Positions 1-9,287 of a stretch of 64,000 nucleotides of DNA are shown here, in pieces; within the stretch, counting starts at the first letter, position 1; every line of letters starts with the position of its first letter. Location of the stretch: positions 34,547,759-34,611,758 of the forward strand of contig OZ025249.1 in assembly GCA_964019135.1 (NCBI GenBank), in the 5' to 3' direction. The notes beneath the pieces were generated by a model, which was not told the origin of the DNA, made no database searches, and was given only the letters and a program-made list of their open reading frames with translations. The position numbers and the translations under genes were made by a program. Source of the DNA: Arenicola marina. Taxonomy: Eukaryota > Annelida > Polychaeta > Arenicolidae.

Positions 1-1817
1 GTGTGCCGTACGGGGACATCCCTCTCGATGCTACCCCTCGCTCCTCCCGTCTCCTCAAGGTATGTGTGCCGTACGGGGACATCCCTCTCGATGCTACCCC
101 TCGCTCCTCCCGTCTCCTCAAGGTATGTGTGCCGTACGGGGACATCCCTCTCGATGCTACCCCTCGCTCCTCCCGTCTCATCAAGGTATGTGTGCCGTAC
201 GGGGACATCCCTCTCGATGCTACCCCTCGCTCCTCCCGTCTCCTCAAGGTATGTGTGCCGTACGGGGCCATCCCTCTCGATGCTACCCCTCGCTCCTCCC
301 GTCTCATCAAGGTATGTGTGCCGTACGGGGACATCCCTCTCGATGCTACCCCTCGCTCCTCCCGTCTCCTTAAGGTATGTGTGCCGTACGGGGCCATCCC
401 TCTCGATGCTACCCCTCGCTCCTCCCGTCTCCTCAAGGTATGTGTGCCGTACGGGGCCATCCCTCTCGATGCTACCCCTCGCTCCTCCCGTCTCATCAAG
501 GTATGTGTGCCGTACGGGGACATCCCTCTCGATGCTACCCCTCGCTCCTCCCGTCTCCTCAAGGTATGTGTGCCGTACGGGGCCATCCCTCTCGATGCTA
601 CCCCTCGCTCCTCCCGTCTCCTTAAGGTATGTGTGCCGTACGGGGCCATCCCTCTCGATGCTACCCCTCGCTCCTCCCGTCTCCTCAAGGTATGTGTGCC
701 GTACGGGGCCATCCCTCTCGATGCTACCCCTCGCTCCTCCCGTCTCCTCAAGGTATGTGTGCCGTACGGGGCCATCCCTCTCGATGCTACCCCTCGCTCC
801 TCCCGTCTCCTCAAGGTATGTGTGCCGTACGGGGACATCCCTCTCGATGCTACCCCTCGCTCCTCCCGTCTCCTCAAGGTATGTGTGCCGTACGGGGCCA
901 TCCCTCTCGATGCTACCCCTCGCTCCTCCCGTCTCCTCAAGGTATGTGTGCCGTACGGGGACATCCCTCTCGATGCTACCCCTCGCTCCTCCCGTCTCCT
1001 CAAGGTATGTGTGCCGTATGGGGCCATCCCTCTCGATGCTACCCCTCGCTCCTCCCGTCTCCTCAAGGTATGTGTGCCGTACGGGGCCATCCCTCTCGAT
1101 GCTACCCCTCGCTCCTCCCGTCTCCTCAAGGTATGTGTGCCGTACGGGGCCATCCCTCTCGATGCTACCCCTCGCTCCTCCCGTCTCCTCAAGGTATGTG
1201 TGCCGTACGGGGCCATCCCTCTCGATGCTACCCCTCGCTCCTCCCGTCTCCTCAAGGTATGTGTGCCGTACGGGGACATCCCTCTCGATGCTACCCCTCG
1301 CTCCTCCCGTCTCCTCAAGGTATGTGTGCCGTATGGGGCCATCCCTCTCGATGCTACCCCTCGCTCCTCCCGTCTCCTCAAGGTATGTGTGCCGTACGGG
1401 GCCATCCCTCTCGATGCTACCCCTCGCTCCTCCCGTCTCCTCAAGGTATGTGTGCCGTACGGGGCCATCCCTCTCGATGCTACCCCTCGCTCCTCCCGTC
1501 TCATCAAGGTATGTGTGCCGTACGGGGACATCCCTCTCGATGCTACCCCTCGCTCCTCCCGTCTCCTCAAGGTATGTGTGCCGTACGGGGACATCCCTCT
1601 CGATGCTACCCCTCGCTCCTCCCGTCTCCTCAAGGTATGTGTGCCGTACGGGGACATCCCTCTCGATGCTACCCCTCGCTCCTCCCGTCTCCTCAAGGTA
1701 TGTGTGCCGTACGGGGCCATCCCTCTCGATGCTACCCCTCGCTCCTCCCGTCTCCTCAAGGTATGTGTGCCGTACGGGGCCATCCCTCTCGATGCTACCC
1801 CTCGCTCCTCCCGTCTC
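1..1817. repeat. 63-bp minisatellite, about 28.8 copies
   Basis: A 63-bp unit repeats head to tail from the left edge to 1817, so the array is cut by the window. Copies differ at few places: GACATC or GCCATC, CTCCTC or CTCATC, CTCAAG or CTTAAG, and TACGGG or TATGGG. Since 63 is a multiple of 3 and the unit has no stop in any forward frame, all three forward frames stay open throughout. This is one lucky 63-nt sequence copied, not independent evidence of coding. Each unit contains CAAG|GTATGT, close to the 5' splice-site consensus. The array lies upstream of the visible KIF23 exons on their strand, so it is most likely intronic. Confidence 0.97.
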
Positions 1818-2563
1818 TGTTATATGTTTAGTTTCCACAAGGCATGGTAAAGGTCTGCAACGCATGCGCAATAATAAAAAGCTTATCGCTGATTCAATGT
1901 TTACTATCTTGTCAGCTGGTCATGGACTCATGGACTCCTTGAATTCATAAATGATGTAATTATTTTATGACAAATCGCTATGCGTGTGATTTCCCTTTCA
2001 TTCTTCCTTTTTTTTTTTTTTTTTCCTAATAATAACAGTGAGCTGGAGCACATGTTACCTTTCCCTGAGACTGAAGGGGGTATGAATTAACACATACGTC
2101 ACGTGGAATGTACTGTTAACAGCTGGCTCCCTTGTTGACGGTGTAGCTTTTCAAGTAACATCATGTTCATGTTTCAGAATATCTCTGAATTCTCTACTTA
2201 CGAAGAGGTATATGATCTCTAACACATATTATGATTAGAAATATATCGAAACGGAAGAACACCAGTGGTTCATTCGGGTTGCTTGGTTGCCTGGAATTTT
2301 AAGCTTCGGTTGCTACGCTTTGCAGGGAACAAATATCAGGGGCAGTATTAAGGAAGACACCAGAAGAATGATGTGGGGGGGTGGGTGTGGGGGGGGCTAA
2401 TAATAAAAGCATACATTTTACTGCTTTCCCCTTTAAGTGACAACCATCCATATACTCATACACGTTGGCTGTCTTTCTTAATACACTTTGATAGTTTGTG
2501 CATATATGTAGAGATTGAATGCTAAAATGGACATTTCTATTGATATGGAATGGCTATGCAGAT
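1818..2563. other. Non-coding spacer
   Basis: I see no gene here. The stretch has a T-rich tract near 2008-2024 and a G-rich run near 2370-2398. It is probably intron of the KIF23 gene. Confidence 0.5.
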
Positions 2564-3091
2564 AGTGTTGCTCTGTGTAAACCAGCCTAGGGAGCGTACG
2601 TTTATTTAGTGTTGCTCTGTGTAAACCAGCCTAGGGAGCGTACGTTTATTTAGTGTTGCTCTGTGTAAACCAGCCTAGGGAGCGTACGTTTATTTAGTGT
2701 TGCTCTGTGTAAACCAGCCTAGGGAGCGTACGTTTATTTAGTGTTGCTCTGTGTAAACCAGCCTAGGGAGCGTACGTTTATTTAGTGTTGCTCTGTGTGA
2801 ACCAGCCTAGGGAGCGTACGTTTATTTAGTGTTGCTCTGTGTGAACCAGCCTAGGGAGCGTACGTTTATTTAGTGTTGCTCTGTGTGAACCAGCCTAGGG
2901 AGCGTACGTTTATTTAGTGTTGCTCTGTGTGAACCAGCCTAGGGAGCGTACGTTTATTTAGTGTTGCTCTGTGTGAACCAGCCTAGGGAGCGTACGTTTA
3001 TTTAGTGTTGCTCTGTGTGAACCAGCCTAGGGAGCGTACATTTATTTAGTGTTGCTCTGTGTAAACCAGCCTAGGGAGCGTACGTTTATTT
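2564..3091. repeat. 44-bp minisatellite, 12 copies
   Basis: Exactly twelve 44-bp units (528 bp), each with the palindromes CCTAGG and CGTACG. Units 1-5 and 12 read GTAAACC, units 6-11 read GTGAACC, and unit 11 also has TACATT for TACGTT. The block distribution of the A/G variant suggests growth by local duplication. Probably intronic in KIF23. Confidence 0.97.
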
Positions 3092-4072
3092 ATCAGAGGA
3101 TTGTCTTAATTAAAGCTGCCCAAGCAGCAATTTTCCTCCTACGTACATGATGGTTTTCAAAATCTTTTGGAGAAATGTCCTGGGCACACAACCTGACAGG
3201 ATACATGGAAATTCTGTACGAAAAAGATATGTTATGTTTTTAAAAGGCCAAAAATGCCCGAATTTTGATGACGTAGAACAACGGAAAGACACACTGTCCC
3301 ACAAGAGATGCACCAATTTAGCCCAAAGTGTTTCACAACACACTCGTCATTGCATAGTGTGTCCCTAAACGCTAAGAACCTAAATACATCATTTAAATTC
3401 AAAATATTTTAAAAATTTCTCTGAGAAAATGTTAACGTTTAAGTAATTTTCAGTCTAATTACTGTATTTTAAAGGTTTCTCTAAACTTTTCATCAATTCT
3501 GCGGTTCTCTGCGTTCAGCATTATTTACTGATAGCGTTGACCAATGTTTCTTTATAAAAGAATTAGTTAAAATTATTTCATTAACTGTTTCAACCAGCTG
3601 ATAAGATGCTATTTTAATGAGATCGTTCATATTAACGCTTTTGCCATTTAGTTAGTCCGTGTTGTGTTTTGTGGTTCTATTTACTTTCTTCGCGTACAAC
3701 TTACTTTATAGTTAAGTTATACATGTAAATACTACTTCCAGCCAAATATATGCAATCTGTATATATACGCATTAATAATTTGTATCGTAATTGGATATAA
3801 CTTTGTATACATTCGTTTGTGTTTATCCCTTCACATCATTATAGAATTCAATGGATTGATATATATTGACTTGCGATATGGCTTCATTTTCGCTTTGTCT
3901 GAACAATCGAACTATCGGCAAGCACACTATGTTCACATATCCTCGTTATTATATCTTTCGTGGATTGGCCAGTTTTCGCATTAACATCCTATTACTGTTA
4001 AGGTAATTATCGAGTGTCCTATAACCTGGTGAAGCTGACACGCCATTGAGACGATGTACTCCTCCCCTGCAG
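3092..4072. other. Probable KIF23 intron sequence
   Basis: AT-rich sequence with no ORF I can assign to a gene. A 73-codon ORF at 3147-3368 has no recognisable family or codon pattern. The stretch ends in a C/T-rich tract and CAG at 4070-4072, the acceptor of the first visible KIF23 exon. Confidence 0.5.
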
Positions 4073-5696
4073 GGTGACGTCCTGCGTACGTCCGGCGGTG
4101 GCACGGCAGTCATCTTCAACGATGTGGAGACCCTGAAACACAAGTCTCCCGGAGACAGGTGTGTACGGCTGTCTCTCTGCTCTCAAAGTATTAACACTCT
4201 TAAAGTTGCATGTCGAGCTCTTTCCCGCCAAAACTAAAGAGGTGAAAATACGAATAAGAATCAGTCCTTGAATCTTTCAAAATTTATTTTGTCTATACTC
4301 CACCCATGCCAGACTGCCAAATAGTGTCTCTTAGCCTTGCCCGTGATATCAATTTACCATAAGTTTTCATTTTAGTGGTAAACGTCATCAGTTTGCGTGC
4401 TTCGCGATGCTTTGGTATAAGTAGCAGTGCCGCGACAGAGTTCTGACTGCGGTGTCGCGGGACAGACACGTTTACCATATCGCAACCGAAACGGCGATGT
4501 TTATCAGGTTTCTGAATTTATAGAAAGAAACATTCGAGTTTTCTGCAAATTTTGATATAAATTTCGCCTGGGCTTATTTTTAGCGGGAAATAACTCGACA
4601 TGCAACTTTAAAGTATTAAAATCCACACACGTGTTATAACCGACTCGCATAGATACGCGGGATTCTGTCGCAAGACCCGATTTAGCCCATGTGTGCACAA
4701 ACAGGCGGCAATCCATCCATTCATCCACTCGATCTTTTCTTGCAATGTATTCGGGGGTGTCCCGGGATTTTGTGTCCTAAGAGGGTAAAGTTCACCCATG
4801 TTATTAAGGCTCGTCTCTACCCTTGACCCCCCACCCCACATCGCTGTCACTGTCCATGGCTCACCTCCCGTGGGTTGGTGCCCCCCCCCCCCCACCACAT
4901 CGCCGTCACTGTGTCTCCATGGGTCACCCTCCGTGGGTTGGTGGCCCTCCGATATCGCTGTCACTGTGTCTCCATGGCCCCCCCACCCCCCCACTGTGGC
5001 TCACCTTCCGTGTGTTGGTACTCCAGGAAGCGACGTTCCGATGAGCCGGGGCCGGAAGACTATGACGGCGAGTGGAGCGACATCGAAACCAGATGCAAGG
5101 TGGCCATCGAACACCATGGCAACCTCAAGTAAGTCGCAACACCATGGCAACCTCAAGTAAGTCGCAACACCATGGCAACCTTAAGTAAGTCGCAACACCA
5201 TGGCAACCTCAAGTAAGTCGCAACACCATGGCAACCTTGAGTAAGTCGCTTTTCGCAACTTCTGTATAGAGAGATATCTGGTTTTCAGGAAAGCGAAAAA
5301 AATATGATATATTCCCAATCTACGTGTCAAGTGTTTTTTCTTACAACGTGTAATTCTCTAATTATATGTATACTACAGTTTTATTGCAATAACCAATAAC
5401 TGTTGGTGGCATTGTATCTGAACCCATTCTTGAGACTTTATAAATAAAAAGCGACAGGTAAAGTCTTGCCGCGAAGCTCTCAATTCGCCATCACTAATAT
5501 TTATGTATTACTCTTGGTGCAATTTTTGCCCGTAACGCTGGTTTCATTTGCCTTTGTCTTCCCCTTTAGATATATAAATAGGTTTTTGGTCTCTTGTTAT
5601 TTTGAGGCACAATTTAGCAACATTAACTAAATGTAACATCTACTGACCTTAGTTTTGTTTGTCTGTTGCAGGCGAGTGAAAACATCGCAAGTGTAA
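4073..5696 (+). CDS. KIF23: Kinesin-6 KIF23/MKLP1, C-terminal three exons (partial)
   Basis: Exons 4073-4158, 5027-5128 and 5672-5696, with GT/AG borders. The phases match: exon 1 ends with AG and joins G to make Arg, exon 2 ends with AA and joins G to make Lys, and the stop TAA is at 5694-5696. The peptide reads GDVLRTSGGG, then VIFNDVETLK, RKRRSDE, GEWSDIETRC, KVAIEH and a final RVKTSQV. From memory this aligns in order with the human KIF23 tail (GDIYKTRGGG, FTDIETLK, RKRRSS, SEWTDVETRC, VAVE). KIF23 is the kinesin of centralspindlin, which with RACGAP1 bundles midzone microtubules in cytokinesis. The family's C-terminal RKRRS is a nuclear-localisation and Aurora B target site; here it spans the first junction. 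Motor and coiled coil lie left of the window. The family call is strong; exon borders are inferred from consensus and phase. Confidence 0.88.
4184..4620. mobile_element. Candidate MITE/foldback insertion in KIF23 intron
   Basis: An imperfect inverted repeat of about 35-40 bp, sharing AAAGTTGCATGTCGAG and a following TTTCCCGC, starts near 4201. Its reverse complement ends near 4610. The direct repeat AAAGTATTAA flanks both sides (4185-4194 and 4610-4619) and may be a target duplication. There is no internal ORF of note. A short internal palindrome, CCGCGACA and TGTCGCGG, lies near 4430-4460. Family not assigned. Confidence 0.5.
4841..5026. repeat. Degenerate 55-59-bp repeat, about 3 copies, at a splice acceptor
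   Basis: Three imperfect copies begin near 4841, 4900 and 4955 with CGCTGTCACTGTG-like starts and CCGTGGGTTGGTG-like ends, separated by C-rich runs. The last copy runs into TTGGTACTCCAG, the acceptor of the KIF23 exon at 5027. The C-rich runs may act as its pyrimidine tract. Confidence 0.75.
5111..5250. repeat. 28-bp repeat, 5 copies, copying a 5' splice site
   Basis: Five 28-bp units start at 5111, 5139, 5167, 5195 and 5223. The first contains the last coding bases of the KIF23 exon and its donor CTCAA|GTAAGT. The others reproduce the junction, giving candidate donor GT at 5129, 5157, 5185, 5213 and 5241; copies 3 and 5 vary just before the GT. The unit is not a multiple of 3. Confidence 0.93.
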
Positions 5697-6375
5697 GCAA
5701 GCCTGTGTTACAAATAGGCAGAATATTCACTTCGGCTCCTCCCCCTCGCCCCACTCACATACCCACACTCCCTCAGCACTGCTGTGAAAATTGTACATAG
5801 TTTTCAGCGAACGGTCGCTGAATAGGTCTTCCAGGAACGCGCATATTGTATGGTCGAAATACCGCCGTGTATATAACATATTGTGTGTATGTAGATCTAC
5901 TTGATACTCATGTGTACTTAATGATAGCGTCCGCCGCCTTCATGCCCTGAGATGTGAACATTGTATAAGGCTTGTCAAACATAGTGTGAGGCTCTACAAG
6001 AGTTGTAATTATAAGTGTATGTTTAACCCAGGCAACATGTTGGGGAGAGATTGTTTAGATTGGCGTTCACGTGGTATAAAAAGCGATGTGTTTGGTACTT
6101 GGAATACGATACATGGAATATACTAACTATAGCTTAGCTTGTGGAGTCTGCCATAGTTCTAGTATGGGCCATGGTGGGCGGACCAACCTATAGCTCCCAA
6201 TGTGCTTGGGATGTCTCATATGGGGCCTTTTAGCTAGCACCACTTCCCATCGAGTCGAGGACAGAGTCCTTCCCAGTGTTTCTGTCAACAAGACCTGGAA
6301 ATATAGATTTATGGAGGTTCTTATCTTATTCTCGTGGTTTGGGTTGCGTTACTGTTACTTGCGTATGTATGTATT

Positions 6376-6380
<5 letters not shown>

Positions 6381-6415
<35 letters not shown>
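6381..6415. repeat. (AT)n microsatellite
   Basis: About 17 uninterrupted AT dinucleotides within the KIF23 3' UTR. Confidence 0.95.
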
Positions 6416-6416
<1 letters not shown>

Positions 6417-6966
6417 CTTGGTATATAGCGTTGTGGAGACTGGTTGCTATGTATCTAGTTGTGTTCATGTACATGATGTAAACGTCTCCTGTGTAATATA
6501 TTCTTATACGCTTTCTGCAAGTTCTCAATACCTCTTTGCAATATAAATTATAGCCTCAAAAAGCCACGATGTGTTTTGTCTGACGCGTTTAATGTGATGG
6601 GAAATGATTTGTGTTGTGAAACGTCTTTCTCTTCGAGAATGGAGCAACCATGTGGTAGTGAGTTGGAAAGAAATTATGACGTGTGAGATGAAAGTGACGC
6701 GAATGTGAGACGGTTTCTGAGAGGATGTATCATAATCGCAATTTTTTTTTTTTTTATCAAAGCTACCGTATACAGAGCAGTACATTTACGTAGATACGAC
6801 TCGTTTGCCGTCAAGTACCCCTTTATTTTCTGCTTTATTACCAAGGGCCGAGTATGGCTTGGAAAAGGTATCCACAGGAAACTAATTGTAATTTTGGGTG
6901 GCAAGTATCAGGCGATTTCTTTGAGGCACTTGATTTTAATGCGTTTTTTTGTGTATGTTCCTGCTA

Positions 6967-6972
6967 AATAAA
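6967..6972 (+). terminator. Polyadenylation signal AATAAA
   Basis: Canonical AATAAA followed within about 25-45 bp by a GT-rich stretch (TGTCTTTGTATTGCGTGTG), as at a cleavage and polyadenylation site. It is the first clear signal after the KIF23 stop. Another AATAAA at 5443-5448 is inside the last intron. Confidence 0.65.
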
Positions 6973-7155
6973 ACCCTTACGTGTACCTGTCTTTGTATTG
7001 CGTGTGTTCTAACTAGGAGTCACGGGCTTTGGTTGCGCTGTCCCAAAACTTAGACCCGAATGGAACTGCGAGGTCTATCAATACTATAAATGCGGCGCTA
7101 CAACCCATTATTCGACCCAGTCCCACACTTTGTACACCGTATTCGCCGGGTTGGT

Positions 7156-7303
7156 CTCTGAACAACGCAGTCATTATTGACACAATAACCATCTCTGAAC
7201 AACGTAGTCATTATTGAGACAATAACCATCTCTGAACAACGCAGTCATTATTGACACAATAACCATCTCTGAACAACGTAGTCATTATTGACACGATAAC
7301 CAT
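7156..7303. repeat. 37-bp tandem repeat, 4 copies
   Basis: Four 37-bp units beginning CTCTGAACAACG and ending ATAACCAT. Copies 1 and 3 read GCAGTC; copies 2 and 4 read GTAGTC. This alternation suggests a dimer duplicated once. Confidence 0.95.
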
Positions 7304-8232
7304 GCTTTACATCAATATAAGTTAAACCCACGATATGAAAAGAGTAATCTTCCATGTTAACATAGATAAACTGTATAAATGTAAGTGCTACATGAGCAAT
7401 AGGGCGATTTTCGCTAACATTTAAGAACGACCACGTAGCTGTGATCTGTTCTAAATGTTCTTTGGTAATCATCATACATAAGATACAAGTAAAATGTTAT
7501 TTTATTTATATCCTAACATTGATAATTATCATTTTATAACTCCCTTATCAAATAGCGATACGGACAGCTACCCACGAACAACACATTAAAACTAGTTCAT
7601 ACTTCGTCATATATATTACAACAAGCAATGGCGGGCGTTCCCCATAACGATCGCCACACACTGGACATTTGGCGGGGGCGCGGGGGACACTTCATGACCT
7701 CGTACTTCCCACACTGATACCCCAACATACACATTGACATGCATCACACCGTCGTACAGACCATACAGATCTCTCTCCCACCACAGGATTCATCCCCTGC
7801 CCCACAGGTTTCACTTGGACTCACTCCGCGGGCCTTAGAGCAATGTAGTCACTGATAGCATCAATTGTGCTATCGCAGTCAAGATCTACAGATTACACGG
7901 CATACAGATATTATTACAACTTTGACGTTACTTATCTCCCTTGATTAATCAGCTGTTATATCTAGTCATCAGTTCATTGCCCCTGGCGACCTTTACCAGA
8001 CGATGTACGGCCACTAGCGTCCCTACCCAGCCCCCCTCCCCACCAACCCCCTCGTTAGCTCAAGGCCTTACCGTGCAAAAAGTAACTGTACCTGGCGAGG
8101 CTTTATATATAGCTTGTACCATCCAGCTTCAAGCTCTTTGCATCATGGGGAACCGTGCCTCCACTGAGACCTCTGCTGTCGGCCGGTGACTATGGCAAGC
8201 CCAGGCGGACCGGTTTTGAACCGGTATTTTGC
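7304..8232. other. Intergenic, no gene seen
   Basis: No supported coding region. TTTATATATAGC at about 8102-8113 resembles a TATA box, and a 14-codon ORF beginning MGNRAS starts at 8144. With no second exon identifiable I do not call a gene. Confidence 0.4.
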
Positions 8233-8350
8233 AGGGTCGGGGGGTATCCTGGGAAGGGGATTGTGGGGAGGTGGAATTGTCCGTGGGGGGTTGTTTAGAG
8301 GGAGGGGTGTCGGAGGGGGATTATAAGAAGAGAGGGGCGGGGGGGGGGCT
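8233..8350 (+). other. G-rich tract with quadruplex potential
   Basis: More than ten runs of at least three G on the plus strand, including several of five or more, within about 120 bp. A similar but shorter run lies at 8690-8703. Confidence 0.7.
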
Positions 8351-9287
8351 GCTCCCAGAATGTCCGGCGGATGGCACTTGACCTTAAACCATACAATGCA
8401 TATGACCAAAGATATTAACACCAGTCCACAGGATACCTCTAAAAGACTCAGAGTTTAGTTACATCCCGTGGTTAGCTGTAATCTGCAACGTCAAATAATA
8501 TCCTATGTCTTCCCTACTTATGTCTCGTCGCTTGCGATATCATTTCCTTCTACAGTATATATTTTTTCTTATTTAAATTATTGTCAAACAATATATCAGG
8601 GTCTGGTTCAGGCGTCTGGCTATCAACATATTTTTCCATCCTGTTGTGCGCCTGGTAGGTCCGATACCGATTAGCTCTACACTTAAAGTGGGTGGGGGGG
8701 GGGCGGCCTATATTGTGTCTACATCTGATATCAGTCGTTATCTATATCTCCACGCAGCAAAGGACCTCAGTGATTCACCGACTGATACATTGTGGATAAC
8801 ATTTTGATACTTGTTAAAGAGTACATAATGGGTGGCTATTGATCCATCTTTAATGGATGCCCTAATGGCCCTTATCAGATATCCCTTTCAGTGTATCTTA
8901 CATTACGTTATACAACCCCATTATCGTCTTAAAAAAAGATAAATATCGATGCTCTTTTGAACACCAATTGTGTTCAAAAGAGCCGAACGCAAGTTTCTGT
9001 CGATTCTTAGTTGGAGACGTCTGCAAGATACCGAGGTGCCGTCGTCCAGCAGGGATCCACTCGAGGCGAGAGAAGGATTGAGATAAAGGCTCTAGGACTC
9101 GCATTAAGACCATAAGACTGAATTCAAGGCACTATAACTGAGGTTAATATCATAGGACTGAAATTATTTAGGCCACAGGGCTGAAATTAAGACCATAATA
9201 TTGAGGATTAAAGCACGGATTAACGACCCGGAACTGTGGTTATAACGCCCTGGGACTGAGATCGGTCATACTAAGTCACAGAGCGCT
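8351..9287. other. Intergenic/upstream region of the receptor gene
   Basis: No ORF I can assign. From about 9105 to 9262 a degenerate 20-25-bp motif around GGACTGAAATTA or GACCATAAGACTGA recurs, ending just before the receptor start. Core promoter not identified. Confidence 0.4.
8951..8983. other. Perfect hairpin, 14-bp stem
   Basis: GCTCTTTTGAACAC, the loop CAATT, then the exact reverse complement of the first arm. It lies about 300 bp upstream of the receptor start codon. Function unknown. Confidence 0.9.

Larger units (their letters stand above)
5697..6990 (+). other. KIF23: KIF23 3' UTR
   Basis: Non-coding sequence from the KIF23 stop to just past AATAAA at 6967. It contains an (AT)n microsatellite at about 6381-6415. 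Several ORFs of 62-93 codons on both strands here look like chance. The exact cleavage site cannot be read; about 6985-6995 is an estimate. Confidence 0.6.

Noticed and set aside
1-1950. A 649-residue open frame made of 21-residue repeats
   Set aside because: The unit is 63 nt without stops, so any copy number stays open in all three forward frames. No start context, domain or splice evidence supports a protein.
3092-3370. Opposite-strand ORFs of 73-77 residues as a gene or MITE
   Set aside because: No family, no splice signals and no clear terminal repeats that I can support.
4798-5160. 120-residue ORF in another frame over the KIF23 exon
   Set aside because: It is Pro-rich reading of C-rich repeats and a wrong-frame reading of the exon; the KIF23 frame explains the region better.
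6200-6971. Several 76-93-residue ORFs on both strands
   Set aside because: They lie in the KIF23 3' UTR, partly over the (AT)n run, with no recognisable protein features.
8102-8190. TATA-like TTTATATATAGC and a short MGNRAS ORF as a gene start
   Set aside because: Only 14 codons, a weak possible donor (GCCG|GTGACT) and no matching second exon.
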